A stretch of DNA of 64,000 nt, from assembly GCF_013376475.1 (NCBI RefSeq), contig NZ_CP045508.1, forward strand, positions 248,001 through 312,000. The letters run 5' to 3'. This stretch comes from Desulfolutivibrio sulfoxidireducens (GTDB lineage: Bacteria > Desulfobacterota > Desulfovibrionia > Desulfovibrionales > Desulfovibrionaceae). Positions 53,567 through 63,371 of the stretch are shown one piece after another (position 1 is the stretch's first letter; the number at the start of each line of letters is the position of its first letter). The position numbers and the translations under genes were made by a program. The notes beneath the pieces were generated by a model. It was not told the DNA's origin. It made no database searches and worked only from the letters and a program-made list of their open reading frames with translations.

Positions 53567-54789
53567 TGGGCGGCCTCCGCCTTGCCGCCATCCGTGGCTG
53601 AGGCGACCGTCGTCGGCGCGGCCGGGTCGGGTCCCCCGGCCGTGCGTATGGTCACGGTCATGCCCGGGCGGACCTTGATGATGCCCTCGGTGATGATCCG
53701 TTCGCCGGGATCGAGGCCCTTTTCCAGGATGTAGCTGTTGCCCGTGGCCCGTCCCAGGACCACCGGCCGGGGAGCGACCACGCCCGAGGCATCCACCACC
53801 CAGACCATGGTGCCCTGCTGGGTGGTCAAGACCGCGCTCTGAGGCACGGTCATGGCGTCGCGAAGCGAGGCGCCTTCCAGGCGCACCCGGGCGAACTGGC
53901 CGGGCAGGATCGCGTTGTCCGGATTCGGAAACTCGGCCCGGACCTTGACCACGCCCGTGGTCGGGTCCACCTGGGTGTCGGTGAAGTTGATGCGGCCGGG
54001 ATGGGCGAAGACGGATCCGTCGGCGAGCAGAAGCCGGGCCTGGAACTCCCCATCCTGGGCGAAGGCGACCCGGCCCTCCTCGCGCAGTTTGCGAAGCCGC
54101 ATGTGCTCGGGACCGGGTACGGAGAAGTTGATGTAGACCGGGTCCAGACGGGAGATGGTGGTCAAGAGGCTGCTTTCTCCCGAGGCCACGATCAGACTGC
54201 CCTCGGACCGGGCCTCCTTGCTGGTCATGCCCGAGATGGGGGCCTCCACCTTGGTGTAGCCGAGGTTGATGCGGGCCTCTTTGACCGACGCCTGGGCCGA
54301 GTCCACCTCGGCGGCGGCCGTCTCGAAGGAGGTCTGGGCGTCGTCGCGGTCCTTCTGGCTGACCACGTCGCCCTTGTAGAGCGTCTCCATGCGGGCCAGA
54401 TCGCGCCTGGCCTGGTTGAGCCTGGCCTCGGCCTGGGCCAGACGGCCCTGGGCCTGCTCCAGGGCGGCCTGCACCGGGGCTGGGTCGATCTCGAACATGA
54501 GTTCCCCCTGGCGCACCGGGGTCCCTTCCACATAGGTCCGGCGCAGGAGGATGCCGCCCACCCGGGCGCGGACCTCCACCTCCCGAGAGCCGGCGGTCTG
54601 GCCCATGTATTCCATGTCCAGGGGCAGATTCCCCCGGGTCACGGTCACGGCCACCACCTCGGGCGGGGGCATGGCCTGTCCGGCGTTTTCCTGGGCGGTG
54701 CTCTCGTTGCCGCAGCCGGAGAGCGGAACGAGGGACAACAGGGCGAGGCAACAGGCCATGGCGCAGGTGCGCAGGGATGTGGCGGTCAT
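53563..54789 (-). CDS. RND efflux periplasmic adaptor (AcrA/MexA family) lipoprotein
   Basis: The protein has 408 residues. The lipobox LSGC gives lipidation at Cys26. Domain order is membrane-fusion type: beta-barrel and lipoyl half ([27 protein letters not shown]), a helical hairpin coiled coil (about 105-170), the second lipoyl half ([17 protein letters not shown]), then the barrel ([22 protein letters not shown]). It is the first gene of the adaptor-pump-MarR operon and would bridge the inner-membrane pump to an outer-membrane channel. Confidence 0.93.
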   Translation of the reverse strand: MTATSLRTCAMACCLALLSLVPLSGCGNESTAQENAGQAMPPPEVVAVTVTRGNLPLDMEYMGQTAGSREVEVRARVGGILLRRTYVEGTPVRQGELMFEIDPAPVQAALEQAQGRLAQAEARLNQARRDLARMETLYKGDVVSQKDRDDAQTSFETAAAEVDSAQASVKEARINLGYTKVEAPISGMTSKEARSEGSLIVASGESSLLTTISRLDPVYINFSVPGPEHMRLRKLREEGRVAFAQDGEFQARLLLADGSVFAHPGRINFTDTQVDPTTGVVKVRAEFPNPDNAILPGQFARVRLEGASLRDAMTVPQSAVLTTQQGTMVWVVDASGVVAPRPVVLGRATGNSYILEKGLDPGERIITEGIIKVRPGMTVTIRTAGGPDPAAPTTVASATDGGKAEAAQ

Positions 54790-54851
54790 GGAGGATCCTT
54801 GGGCGCTTCACGGGGTAAAGGAAGGAAACATGCTGCATCAATAATGAGCAA

Positions 54852-54864
54852 GCTAATTATTAGC
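54852..54864. promoter_or_regulatory. MarR-type palindromic operator upstream of the efflux operon
   Basis: GCTAATTATTAGC is a perfect 13-base palindrome centred on T; a flanking ATAATGAGC extends a second half-site-like AT tract. It lies 63 bases before the adaptor start, in an AT-rich island within GC-rich surroundings, where a MarR repressor would bind. Confidence 0.6.
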
Positions 54865-54909
54865 CGGCAAGGGACGGTCTTTATCCATGCTCCCCGGCTC
54901 TGTCAAGGA

Positions 54910-55851
54910 TTATTGGGCGGGCTTGGCCATGGGCCTGGTCCAGCTCGTCAGATAGGCCCCGTCGGCCTCCAGGCGCACCTTGGCCTGGCCCGTGCGCAGT
55001 TCGGAGCCGGTCCTGCCGCCGAACTCGTAGACCGAGACGGCCAGGGCGCCGTCGGGTGCGACGGCTGTGACGTCCATGATCCAGCGCACGTTCTGGTGGG
55101 GGAAGTCCGGATCGTCCCACAGGAACCGGCCCGAGCCCATGGGGGCCTCCACCAGGCCGCGCCCGGAAAAAAGCAGCCCCGGGACCAGATCGTGGGAAAA
55201 CCGGACCATGGTGAAGGAACTCACGGACACGTCGGACTGGGGATCCTGGGCCAGGACCTCGATCATGCCGTCGCCGTCCAGGTCGCCGGCGGCCTGGGGC
55301 CAGTAGGAGCCGAAGTCCCGGCAGAAAAAGACCAGGGGGTCGGTCCCGGCGCCCTGGGTGGGGCCGCGCCAGAGGATCTTCCCGGCCGCGTCGGTCAGGG
55401 TGGCCTGGGCGTCGCCGCCTAAAAGCGAGGGCACGTCGCGCAGGACCAGGGCCGCGATGTCCTGGCGGCCCTTCGGGATCACCGGGAAGGTCCGGACGGC
55501 GTCCGAGGGGCACATGACGAAGTCGCGGTTGGCCGGGTCCTTGAGATAGGCGTCCTCGGCGCGCAGGACGCTTCCCGGCACCCAGCCCGTGCGGCCGTCC
55601 TGGGTGCGCACGTTGGCCCATTTCCCCTGTCGCGCCAGCACGGTCGCCAGCTCTCCCCGAAGGAGGGCGCCAAGGCTTGCGGCCTTGGCGTCGGCGGCGG
55701 CCCGCAGGTCGTGGCCGTCGTCGGCCACCACGAGGCGGCCGGCCCCCATAGGGTCGGCGGCCAGGGCCGTCCGGGTCGGGGAGAGGGCCGGGAAGGCGGC
55801 CAGGCAGGCCAGGAGGCACAGGGTGGCGGACAGGCGCGATGACGGCGGCAT
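54910..55851 (-). CDS. secreted SH3-domain protein of unknown function
   Basis: The protein has 313 residues. The ATG follows GAGGAA. A signal peptide (LCLLACLAAFPALS) precedes a bacterial SH3-like domain (about 38-95: RAAADAKAASLGALLRGEL, KWANVRTQDGRTGWVPG). The rest is beta-rich with a DLDGDG calcium-loop-like motif typical of VCBS/FG-GAP blades (AAGDLDGDGMIEVLAQD). No catalytic motif is recognised. It may be an envelope sensor or binding protein. It lies just downstream of the lactonase-like gene in the same direction, ten bases away. Confidence 0.75.
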   Translation of the reverse strand: MPPSSRLSATLCLLACLAAFPALSPTRTALAADPMGAGRLVVADDGHDLRAAADAKAASLGALLRGELATVLARQGKWANVRTQDGRTGWVPGSVLRAEDAYLKDPANRDFVMCPSDAVRTFPVIPKGRQDIAALVLRDVPSLLGGDAQATLTDAAGKILWRGPTQGAGTDPLVFFCRDFGSYWPQAAGDLDGDGMIEVLAQDPQSDVSVSSFTMVRFSHDLVPGLLFSGRGLVEAPMGSGRFLWDDPDFPHQNVRWIMDVTAVAPDGALAVSVYEFGGRTGSELRTGQAKVRLEADGAYLTSWTRPMAKPAQ

Positions 55852-55861
55852 GGGCGGTTCC

Positions 55862-56605
55862 TCAGATGGTTTCCATGGTGGCGAAGGAGGGTTCGTGCAG
55901 CGGCAGGACGATATCCGCCGCGTCGCGGACCTTTTTGACGATATCGTAGGCCTCGTAGGCGTTGACGTGGGTGCCCGGGGGGATGACCTCCATCTCCATG
56001 GCCCGCACCTCCTTTGGTGGATAGAAATTCTCCAGGATGGTGCAAAAGCCGGTGATGGCCGCCAAGCCCTTGTCCGTGTCCACGAAGACGGTAAGCCCTC
56101 CCTCGGTGTGGGCCGGGGTGTGCATGACCCGGATGCCGGGCAGGATCTCCCGGTCGCCGGTGACCACCTCGATCTGGCCGTTCTCCTCCACATCCAGGAT
56201 GTAGTCCTCGAGATAGCGGAAATCCAGGGGATGGGGGTCGTGGATGTGGACCAGTTCCTTTTCGTGGACGAAGAACCGGGCATTGACGCATTTGGCGTCG
56301 TTTTCGCAGTGGTCGTTGTGCAGGTGGGTGTGGATGACCACGTCGATGGCCTCGGGGGTAAGCCCGTATTTGGCCAATCCCTGCTCGAAGGTGTATATTT
56401 TCCCTCCAAGCGCCTTTTCCCGATCCTCGGTGACCACGGGCATCATCTCGCCGGTGTCCACGAGGACCTTTTTGTCGCCGCCCTCCAGATACCAGCAATA
56501 GATGGGGATGATGTACGGCGTGCCGTAGCCGTGCTGGTAGGTCATCATGCCCTTGTCGAAACGTTTGGTGCCCATGACGATGGGATGGATTTTCCAGGCG
56601 GCCAT
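55862..56605 (-). CDS. metallo-beta-lactamase-fold hydrolase (AHL lactonase-like)
   Basis: The protein has 247 residues. The ATG follows AAGGA. The metal motif HTHLHNDHCEND is the HxHxDH signature, with further His in TPAHTEGGL and a C-terminal His (LPLHEPSF). The length, PIYCWYLEGGDKKVLVDTG and overall layout resemble N-acyl-homoserine lactonases and related lactonases. It could quench quorum signals or hydrolyse another lactone; no signal peptide is seen, so it is cytoplasmic. It is upstream of, and probably co-transcribed with, the SH3 protein. Confidence 0.85.
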   Translation of the reverse strand: MAAWKIHPIVMGTKRFDKGMMTYQHGYGTPYIIPIYCWYLEGGDKKVLVDTGEMMPVVTEDREKALGGKIYTFEQGLAKYGLTPEAIDVVIHTHLHNDHCENDAKCVNARFFVHEKELVHIHDPHPLDFRYLEDYILDVEENGQIEVVTGDREILPGIRVMHTPAHTEGGLTVFVDTDKGLAAITGFCTILENFYPPKEVRAMEMEVIPPGTHVNAYEAYDIVKKVRDAADIVLPLHEPSFATMETI

Positions 56606-56829
56606 GGCCGTGTCCTTTGTGTTGTGGCGATGCGGCCGACCGGGAGGTGGCCGGGGGGAACATGCGTCATTCGTGTATCGTAAAGGGGAAAACCCGGCAA
56701 GGCGGACCTGGAAATGTCCCGACCCGGAAACTTTGGCCGGCCGATCTAAAGAACGGGGCAAAGGCGGCCGATAAGTCCGTAAAATCCCTTGTGCGCTTAA
56801 AAAACGGGATTGAACAAAAGGAAAGCGCC

Positions 56830-57024
56830 ATGACCACGACCTCCATATCGGATATTCCCGAGCCCACGTCCGCCGTGCGGCGAAACCAGGTGCTCATGGA
56901 CTACATGCAGGTTCGCAGCGATGCGCGAAAGACCCATCAGGACGAGTCCATGGCCGTGGCCACGACCAAGGAGTCGCTTCTTGAGAGTTCGCTCAAGGGG
57001 GCCATGGTGAACGAGCAGGGATGA
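56830..57024 (+). CDS. small soluble protein of unknown function
   Basis: The protein has 64 residues, starting at an ATG behind AAGGAAAG. It has no membrane segment and no cysteine. It is hydrophilic and helical (RRNQVLMDYMQVRSDARKTHQ; KESLLESSLKGAMV). An AT-richer tract (56775-56820) in front may carry its promoter. I do not recognise a family. Good ribosome site and codon pattern are the support; conservation was not checked. Confidence 0.55.
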   Translation: MTTTSISDIPEPTSAVRRNQVLMDYMQVRSDARKTHQDESMAVATTKESLLESSLKGAMVNEQG

Positions 57025-57061
57025 AGCCATGACCGGGACGGGCCGCCCGGGCGGGACAAAA

Positions 57062-57262
57062 TTACGCCGTGACGTTGGCGATGCGGCCTGTCTGGGCCTC
57101 CATGATCAGGTCGCGCGCGGTGTGTGGTGTGGTCTGGTCCGTGGTCCGGGCGACGGCCGGGGAAACGGGACGGATGGAGAAGGGTTGCCGGCCCGGCGCG
57201 TCCAGGGAGTGAGACCAGGCGATGGACGTATAGCCATGTGAGAAGCCGGGGAGAAAGCTCAT
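57062..57262 (-). CDS. possible small protein of unknown function
   Basis: The predicted protein has 66 residues, starting at the ATG behind GAGGAACC. It is neutral to basic with a C-terminal IMEAQTGRIANVTA. It has no cysteines, signal peptide or membrane helix. The longer plus-strand frame covering it is a shadow. The support is only the ribosome site and an unbroken frame; it could be non-coding. Confidence 0.4.
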   Translation of the reverse strand: MSFLPGFSHGYTSIAWSHSLDAPGRQPFSIRPVSPAVARTTDQTTPHTARDLIMEAQTGRIANVTA

Positions 57263-57318
57263 GGCGAGGGTTCCTCGAAAAGCGGGGGACGGCCGGGCGC
57301 GGCCGTCCCCCGCGGTTT

Positions 57319-57735
57319 TCACTTGATGGCCGGTTGTCCCAGGCGCATCAGGTTTTCCATGACGGCGGTCATGGCGGCCTTTTGTTCCGGGGTGGTCAGG
57401 GCCGGGGCGATCTGCTCGGCCATGCGGGCCATCTGCACCACCTTGTCGGCCACCAGGACCTGGCGGACCTCTTCGGGCAGGCGCGCGGCGCGTTCCTCCA
57501 CAGCGGCCATCCTGGTCTCCATGGCGGCCATGGCCTGAATCTTCTGGTCCAGGGTCGACACCTTGGCGTCCATGCCGAAATAGGCCGCCCCGGCCATGAG
57601 GATGGCCAAAAGGGCCAGGGCCAGGCCGGCCCGGGCGGCCCCGGCGGTCTCCCTCTCCACGGTCTTGGGGTTGTCGGCCTCTTTGCCCACCTCGTCTCCG
57701 TACAGCGCGTGAATACGTTTTTCCATGCCTAACAT
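57319..57735 (-). CDS. single-helix membrane protein with periplasmic coiled coil
   Basis: The protein has 138 residues. I chose the second ATG because GGAGG sits eight bases before it; an ATG 15 bases upstream overlaps that ribosome site. A charged N-terminus (about 1-33) is followed by one membrane helix (AGLALALLAILMAGAAYFGM) and a heptad-rich segment (VSTLDQKIQAMAAMETRMAAVEERAARL). It has no recognised domain name. Similar small proteins are common in Desulfovibrionaceae with no assigned role. Confidence 0.75.
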   Translation of the reverse strand: MLGMEKRIHALYGDEVGKEADNPKTVERETAGAARAGLALALLAILMAGAAYFGMDAKVSTLDQKIQAMAAMETRMAAVEERAARLPEEVRQVLVADKVVQMARMAEQIAPALTTPEQKAAMTAVMENLMRLGQPAIK

Positions 57736-57857
57736 GGTGGTATCCTCCATAATGGAAGTGTTGATGCTGTCACGCTATCGTAACTCGAAGCGCAAGGCAA
57801 TGGGAACGAGGGGGCGGGGGGTGAAGATGTGGTGGGCTTTGCCCCCCACGCCCCCCA

Positions 57858-58043
57858 GCGGGGGCATCATGCCCCCGCACCCCTGACACGCCCGGGCTCC
57901 TGGTCGGGCGCGATGCGCCCGACCAGGAGCCCGGGCGAGGTCAGTGAGCATGGCCCGAGGCCCTGACCGGGGCATTCTTGCCTCCGTACCAGCCGTATTC
58001 CCTTGGCATTTCCCCGGCGCGTCGCGCCGGGGAAATGCCAAGG
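57858..58043. repeat. three long perfect hairpins in tandem
   Basis: Perfect inverted repeats lie at 57858-57878 (10-bp arms, one-base centre), 57890-57936 (22-bp arms, GAT centre) and 58001-58043 (20-bp arms, GTC centre). The 419-base gap from 57736 to 58154 holds no gene; these hairpins and the tandem repeat after them fill it. The very tight three-base loops and perfect arms exceed what a terminator needs. They may be REP-like or attC/rolling-circle-like extragenic elements. Confidence 0.85.
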
Positions 58044-58090
58044 AATCGGGGGGTCCGGGGGGAATGATTTCCCCCGGGCGGGGTCCGGGG

Positions 58091-58154
58091 CGGCAGCCCC
58101 GGCACGCCGGGGGGGGCGGCAGCCCCGGCACGCCGGGGGGGGCGGCAGCCCCGG
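58091..58154. repeat. 26-bp GC-rich tandem repeat
   Basis: CGGCAGCCCCGGCACGCCGG begins at 58091 and 58117, with a partial copy at 58143, a 26-base period. The array abuts the glnS stop codon. Each unit can fold on itself (GCCCCGGCACGCCGGGG-like). Confidence 0.9.
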
Positions 58155-59852
58155 TTATTTTTTGGCGATCTTGGCCCAGGAGTCCTTGAGGGCCACGGAG
58201 CGGTTGAAGACGGGCTTGGAGGGCGTCGAGTCGCGGTCCATGCGGAAGTAGCCCAGGCGTTCGAACTGGAAGACGTCGCCGGGTTTGGCCGAGGCCAGGC
58301 TGGGTTCGATCATGGCTGTGGGCACGATTTCCAGGGAATTGGGGTTCAGGAACGTTTTGAAGTCCTGTGGGCCTTCGGCGGGGCATTCCTTGGTGAACAG
58401 GCGGTCGTAGAGCCGGACCTCGGCCGGGAGGGCGTGGGCGGCCGAGACCCAGTGCAGGGTGCCGCGCACCTTGCGGCCGTCCGAGGACCAGCCGCCCTTG
58501 GTGGCCGGATCGTGGACGCAGTGGATGGCGGTTATCTCGCCGGTTTCGGGGTCTTTGTCGAAGCCGGTGCAGGTCACGTAGTAGGCGTGTCGCAGGCGCA
58601 CCTCGGCGCCGGGGGCCAGCCGGTACCATTTTTTCGGCGCTTCCTCGCAAAAGTCGTCGCGTTCGACGAAAAGTTCGCGGGTGAAGGGCACGGGACGGGC
58701 GCCCATGGCTGGGTCCTCGGGGTGGTAGGGGAAGTCGATGTGTTCGAGGGAGTTTTCCGGGTAGTTCTCGATGACGAGTTTCACGGGACGCAGGACGGCC
58801 ATGACCCGTTTGGCGCGGCGGTTCAAGTCCTCGCGCAGGCAGTGTTCGAGAAGGGCCATATCCACGAGGTTGTCGGCCTTGGAGATGCCGATGCGGTCGC
58901 AGAAGTCGCGCAGGGCCTCGGGCGTGTAGCCCCGGCGGCGCACGCCGCACAGGGTGGGCAGGCGCGGGTCGTCCCAGCCCGAGACGTGTCCCTCGGCGAC
59001 GAGCTGGATGAGCTTGCGCTTGCTTAAAACGGTATAGCCCAGGTTCAGGCGGGCAAACTCGATCTGCTGGGGGTGGCAGGGGGCGGGGATGTTGTCCAGG
59101 ACCCAGTCGTAGAGGGGCCGGTTGTTCTCGAATTCGAGGGAGCACAGGGAATGGGTGACGCCTTCCAGGGCGTCGGAGATGCAGTGGGTGTAGTCGTACA
59201 TCGGGTAGATGCGCCAGGCCTCGCCGGTGCGGTGGTGATGCACGTGTTTGATGCGATAGAGGGTGGGGTCGCGCAGGACGATATTGGGGCTGGCCATGTC
59301 GATCTTGGCCCGCAGGACCCGGGCGCCGTCGGGGAATTCGCCGGCGCGCATACGGCGGAAGAGGTCGAGGTTTTCCTCGGGGGTGCGATTGCGGTAGGGG
59401 CTTTCCTTGCCGGGTTCGGTGAGGGTTCCCCGGTAGGCGCGGATGTCCTCGGCCGAGAGGTCGTCGACGTAGGCCTTGCCGGTTGTGATCAGGTGCTCGG
59501 CGAACTGGTAGAGCTTTTCGAAGTAGTCCGAGGCATAGAAGAGCCGGTCGTCCCAGGAAAAGCCCAGCCAGCGCACGTCTTCCTTGATGGAATCGACGTA
59601 TTCCACCTCTTCCTTGCTGGGGTTGGTGTCGTCGAAGCGCAGGTTGCACTTGCCGCTGAATTCCTTGGCGATGCCGAAGTTTAAGCAGATGGATTTGGCG
59701 TGTCCGATGTGCAGGTAGCCGTTGGGTTCGGGGGGGAAGCGGGTGTGGACGCGGCCGCCCCATTTTCCAGTACGGTTGTCCTCGTCGATGATGGTCCGGA
59801 TGAAGTCCCGGGAGGGGGCGGATTCTTTCTTTTCGATATCTGGGGCGGCCAT
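58155..59852 (-). CDS. glnS: glutaminyl-tRNA synthetase
   Basis: The protein has 565 residues, normal for GlnRS. The ATG follows GAGGTT; a longer open frame upstream is not conserved. Class I motifs are clear: HIGH in [15 protein letters not shown], and KMSKS as [24 protein letters not shown] is diagnostic of the Gln/Glu group and [20 protein letters not shown] of GlnRS. It charges tRNA-Gln with glutamine directly. It sits alone between the hairpin region and a divergent signalling gene. Confidence 0.96.
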   Translation of the reverse strand: MAAPDIEKKESAPSRDFIRTIIDEDNRTGKWGGRVHTRFPPEPNGYLHIGHAKSICLNFGIAKEFSGKCNLRFDDTNPSKEEVEYVDSIKEDVRWLGFSWDDRLFYASDYFEKLYQFAEHLITTGKAYVDDLSAEDIRAYRGTLTEPGKESPYRNRTPEENLDLFRRMRAGEFPDGARVLRAKIDMASPNIVLRDPTLYRIKHVHHHRTGEAWRIYPMYDYTHCISDALEGVTHSLCSLEFENNRPLYDWVLDNIPAPCHPQQIEFARLNLGYTVLSKRKLIQLVAEGHVSGWDDPRLPTLCGVRRRGYTPEALRDFCDRIGISKADNLVDMALLEHCLREDLNRRAKRVMAVLRPVKLVIENYPENSLEHIDFPYHPEDPAMGARPVPFTRELFVERDDFCEEAPKKWYRLAPGAEVRLRHAYYVTCTGFDKDPETGEITAIHCVHDPATKGGWSSDGRKVRGTLHWVSAAHALPAEVRLYDRLFTKECPAEGPQDFKTFLNPNSLEIVPTAMIEPSLASAKPGDVFQFERLGYFRMDRDSTPSKPVFNRSVALKDSWAKIAKK

Positions 59853-60156
59853 GGGGAACCTCTTCGTTTCGGTGGTGGGGCGGGTCGCGTGGCCCCGGCG
59901 GATCGCGGCGGCATGCCGCGACGGGGCGAAAAGAATAGAAGAACTCGGGCGTGGGGTCAAACGAGGGGATCGAGTCGAGGGGGCCGAGGCAGGGGAGGCG
60001 CTGCCGGGCGGATTTTAGCAGACAAAAATGTTGCGATACGAGACAAATTCGTGGGCGCTCCCCTGGACGGGCGATCCAACTCCAAGCATTTCATGGAATT
60101 GACAAATTGGTAAAATTCTTGCTAGGCCAGCCCATCCGACTCAAGGCGACGCCCTC
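59853..60156. other. divergent intergenic region glnS / GGDEF-EAL gene
   Basis: No gene is seen in 304 bases. An AT-rich stretch near 60090-60125 contains TTGACA (60099-60104) 17 bases before CTAGGC, a poor -10, so I do not call a promoter. The rest looks like ordinary GC-rich spacer. Confidence 0.4.
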
Positions 60157-62697
60157 ATGACTCATACCGCATCCGATCCGACCGACCCGGCCTTCCCGGC
60201 CCCCTCGCGGGGCGTTTCCGACACCCTGTTCCGCAACCTGTTTCTGGGCTCGCCCAACGCCGTGGTCCTGCGCGACGCCCTGGGAAAGGTGCTCCTGGCC
60301 AACCCGGCCTTCGAGCGGCTTTTCGGGTACGAGGCGCGGCGGATAGTGGGCCTGGACCTGGCCGGCCTGGTCCAACCCGAGGGACTCCCGGCGAACGACC
60401 CGGCCGAATGGATCGAGTGCCGGACCCGGGAGCATCGCGAGACCGTGCGCGGACGGCGCGACGGATCCCTGGCCCACGTGACCGTGGTCTGCATCCCGGC
60501 CACGGGGAAACCTTCCGAGACGGGGTCGACCATCGCACAGGACGTGTTCGTCATCTACCGGGACATCGCCATCCGCAAGCAGACCGAGGAGCTTCTGCGC
60601 GGGGCCGAGCGCAAGTACCGTTCCATCTTCGAAAACGCCGTGGAGGGCATCTTCCAGACCACCCCGGCCGGGCGCTACCTGGACGTCAACCCCTCCCTGG
60701 CCCGCATCTACGGCTTCGACGCGCCCCGCGAACTCATCGAGCACTTCAAGGACATCAAAAACGAGCTGTACGTGGACCCGGGGCGGCGCGACGACTTTGT
60801 GCGCATCATGGACCAGAGCCACGAGGTCTGGAACTTCGAATCGCGGGTGCGCAAAAAGGGCGGCGAGATCATCTGGATCAGCGAGAACGCCCGGGCCATC
60901 TTCAACGAGGCGGGCGGCATCGACCACTACGAGGGCACGGTGGTGGACATCACCAAGCGCAAGCGGGCCGAGGAGGCCCTGGAGGCGCAACGGGCCTTTT
61001 TTCGCCAGCTTTTCGAGAACTCGCCCCAGGCCATCGTGCTCATCGACGAAAAGCGCAACGTCCTGGACGCCAACAAGGGCTTCGAGGAGCTTTTCGGGTA
61101 CCGGGCCGAGGACATTCAGGGCTTCGGGGTGCGCGCGTTCATCGTGCCCGAGGATCTCCTGACCGAATGCGAGAACGTCCGGGCGGCCATCCTGGCCGGC
61201 AACACGGTGCAGAAGGAGACCTCCCGCCGCCACCGCGACGGCCGGCTGATCCCCGTGTCCATGATCGGGTTTCAGGTCAGAAGCGGGGACGCGGCCGGGG
61301 GCGTGGTCTACATCTACCAGGACATCTCCGAGCGCAAGTCCTTCGAGGAGCAGATCACCCATCAGGCCTTCCACGACGCCCTGACCGGACTGCCCAACCG
61401 CAGCCTGTTCGCCGAGCGCCTGGAGCGGGCCCTGGCCCGGGGCAAGCGCCGGGGCGAGTACCAGTATGCCGTGCTGATGATCGACCTCAACAAGTTCAAG
61501 GCGGTCAACGACAGCCTGGGACATGCCGCCGGCGACCTGCTGCTGGTGGAGATCGCCACGCGGATACGCTCCTGCATGCGTTCCGTGGACACCGTGGCCC
61601 GTCTGGGCGGGGACGAATTCGCGGTGATCCTGGAGGAATTCCGGGCCAAGCGCGAGGTCATCAATGTGGCCGAGCGCATCCAGGAGTCCTTGCGCCGTCC
61701 GTGCCTGGTGTGCGGCGGCGAGGTCTTTCCCGGGGCCAGCATCGGCATCGTGTTGCGCACCAAGGAATACACGTCCTCCGAGGACATCCTGCGCGACGCG
61801 GACATCGCCATGTACCGGGCCAAGGAGCTTAGCCGCTCGTACATGATCTTCGACCGCAGGATGCACAAGGAGATTCTGGAGACCATAAGCCTTGAGGCCG
61901 AGTTGCGCGAGGCCCTGGCCCACGGCGACATGGTCCTGCACTACCAGCCCATCGTCAACGTGGACAGCCGGGGGCTTGAGGGCTTCGAGGCCCTGGTGCG
62001 CTGGAACCATCCCACCCGGGGCATCGTGCCGCCGGGCAAGTTCATCCCCCTGGCCGAGGAAACCGGCATCATCCTGCCGCTTGGCCGGTGGGTCATCACC
62101 GAGGCCTGCCGCCAGCTCGGCCACTGGCAGCGGACCATCCCCGGGGCCGAGCGCCTAAGCGTCAGCGTCAACGTCTCCTGCCGCCAGTTCGGGCGCGACG
62201 GGCTGGTGGAGCATGTGGCCCAGGTATTGGAGGAGACGGGCCTCGATCCGTCGCTGCTCAAGCTCGAAATCACCGAATCCGTGCTCATGCGGGACACCGG
62301 GCACTCCATACACGAGCTCAATCGCCTCAAGGCCCTGGGCGTGCGCATCGCCGTGGACGACTTCGGCACGGGCTATTCTTCCCTCGCCTACCTGCGCCAA
62401 CTGCCTATCGATCTCTTGAAGATCGACCGGTCCTTCATCAGCGGCTCGGACAATCCCGAGGACAATATCCAGATCGTCAGGTCCATCATCTCCCTGGCCC
62501 GCAACCTGGGCCTTACGGTCATCGCCGAGGGCGTGGAGCGCGAGGACCAGTTCGCCCGACTGCAAAGCGTGCACTGCGACAAGGCCCAGGGCTACATGTT
62601 CTCCCGGCCCGTGGATGTCGGCGCGGCCGAGCGGTATATCCGCGACAGCCTGAGCCGGTCGTCCGAGGTCTGGCCCCCGGATTCGTCGCGTTCCTGA
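60157..62697 (+). CDS. PAS-PAS-PAS-GGDEF-EAL c-di-GMP turnover protein
   Basis: The protein has 846 residues. Three PAS domains (about 25-145, 150-275, 285-405) precede a GGDEF domain with an intact RLGGDEF signature and an EAL domain with EGFEALVRW, ESVLMRD, DDFGTGYSS and AEGVE catalytic motifs. Both enzymatic halves look active, so it could make or degrade c-di-GMP depending on the PAS signal. There is no membrane segment, so the sensing is cytoplasmic. The c-di-GMP link to the PilZ-like tail of the sugar transferase is only suggestive. Confidence 0.93.
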   Translation: MTHTASDPTDPAFPAPSRGVSDTLFRNLFLGSPNAVVLRDALGKVLLANPAFERLFGYEARRIVGLDLAGLVQPEGLPANDPAEWIECRTREHRETVRGRRDGSLAHVTVVCIPATGKPSETGSTIAQDVFVIYRDIAIRKQTEELLRGAERKYRSIFENAVEGIFQTTPAGRYLDVNPSLARIYGFDAPRELIEHFKDIKNELYVDPGRRDDFVRIMDQSHEVWNFESRVRKKGGEIIWISENARAIFNEAGGIDHYEGTVVDITKRKRAEEALEAQRAFFRQLFENSPQAIVLIDEKRNVLDANKGFEELFGYRAEDIQGFGVRAFIVPEDLLTECENVRAAILAGNTVQKETSRRHRDGRLIPVSMIGFQVRSGDAAGGVVYIYQDISERKSFEEQITHQAFHDALTGLPNRSLFAERLERALARGKRRGEYQYAVLMIDLNKFKAVNDSLGHAAGDLLLVEIATRIRSCMRSVDTVARLGGDEFAVILEEFRAKREVINVAERIQESLRRPCLVCGGEVFPGASIGIVLRTKEYTSSEDILRDADIAMYRAKELSRSYMIFDRRMHKEILETISLEAELREALAHGDMVLHYQPIVNVDSRGLEGFEALVRWNHPTRGIVPPGKFIPLAEETGIILPLGRWVITEACRQLGHWQRTIPGAERLSVSVNVSCRQFGRDGLVEHVAQVLEETGLDPSLLKLEITESVLMRDTGHSIHELNRLKALGVRIAVDDFGTGYSSLAYLRQLPIDLLKIDRSFISGSDNPEDNIQIVRSIISLARNLGLTVIAEGVEREDQFARLQSVHCDKAQGYMFSRPVDVGAAERYIRDSLSRSSEVWPPDSSRS

Positions 62698-62843
62698 TCT
62701 TCCTGCCGTTCCCGGTCCGCCGTCACCCCGGGACGAAAAACCGCCGGTGCATTTTTTTGCGCAACATGTGCATTCCGCCCTCAAGTATCCGAAAGATTGT
62801 CCGATAAAATACGAAAATTTTGCACATGTGAAAGGAGCGAGCT
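62698..62843. promoter_or_regulatory. promoter region of the first FlxA-like gene
   Basis: It contains GTGCATTTTTTTGCGCAACATGTGCA near 62747-62772 in pieces and TTTTGCACATGTG at 62818-62830, just before the AAAGGAG ribosome site. The TGCACATGTG core recurs upstream of the paralogous gene at 63832. A shared regulator is likely. Confidence 0.5.
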
Positions 62844-63311
62844 ATGCCTACCGATATTTCCGCTCTAACGGGTTTTACGCTGTCGACTTCGGTAACTGGG
62901 GCGGCTCAAGGGGATGGTTCTCCGAACGACAAGGCTTCCGGGGGCATCTTAGCCGCTTCCGGCGACACGGTGTCCATCTCCGAGGAGGGGAAAAAGCTGG
63001 CCTCGTCCTCGGAGGCGTTCGCCGTCGCGCAGGGGGCTTCCGAGGCCGACGACGACGAAGACTCCACTGCGGCCAAGGTCAAGCAACGGATCAAGGATGT
63101 TCAGGCGAGAATCAAGGAGATCCAGGAACAGATTCGCGCGGTCGAGGAGGAGAACCTGTCCGAGGAGCAGAAAGAGCGGAAAATCCAAATGCTGCAGGAG
63201 CAACTGGTCCAGTACCAGTCCCAGTTGGCGGAGTTGCAGAAGAAACTGACCGGTTCCTCCCGGGCCCCTGGCGGGACACCGGCCGAGGGCATGTCCTCGT
63301 CCCTGACCTGA
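62844..63311 (+). CDS. FlxA-like coiled-coil protein
   Basis: The protein has 155 residues with AAAGGAG before the ATG. A Ser/Thr/Gly/Ala-rich disordered N-terminus ends in GDTVSISEEGKKLA, a motif shared with the next gene (GDTVTISAEGLRLA). The C-terminal half is a strong coiled coil (KQRIKDVQARIKEIQEQIRA; KIQMLQEQLVQYQSQLAELQ). It has no signal peptide and no Cys. It resembles FlxA-type proteins, sometimes flagellum-linked, but the role is unproven. A strong terminator follows. Confidence 0.8.
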   Translation: MPTDISALTGFTLSTSVTGAAQGDGSPNDKASGGILAASGDTVSISEEGKKLASSSEAFAVAQGASEADDDEDSTAAKVKQRIKDVQARIKEIQEQIRAVEEENLSEEQKERKIQMLQEQLVQYQSQLAELQKKLTGSSRAPGGTPAEGMSSSLT

Positions 63312-63334
63312 GCGGCTCCTGACCACGCTTCCGG

Positions 63335-63371
63335 CGGCCCCGCAACGTCACGGCGCGGGGCCGTTTTTTTT
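63335..63371 (+). terminator. intrinsic terminator after the FlxA-like gene
   Basis: CGGCCCCGC (63335-63343) pairs with GCGGGGCCG (63355-63363), followed by eight T (63364-63371). It is a classic rho-independent structure 24 bases after the stop. Confidence 0.9.

Noticed and set aside
57124-57732. A 202-codon plus-strand frame rich in Gly/His
   Set aside because: It is antisense to the coiled-coil membrane protein and to the possible 66-residue gene, and its composition is that of a GC-rich shadow.
60099-60127. Sigma-70 promoter before the GGDEF-EAL gene
   Set aside because: TTGACA is perfect, but no acceptable -10 lies 16-18 bases downstream.
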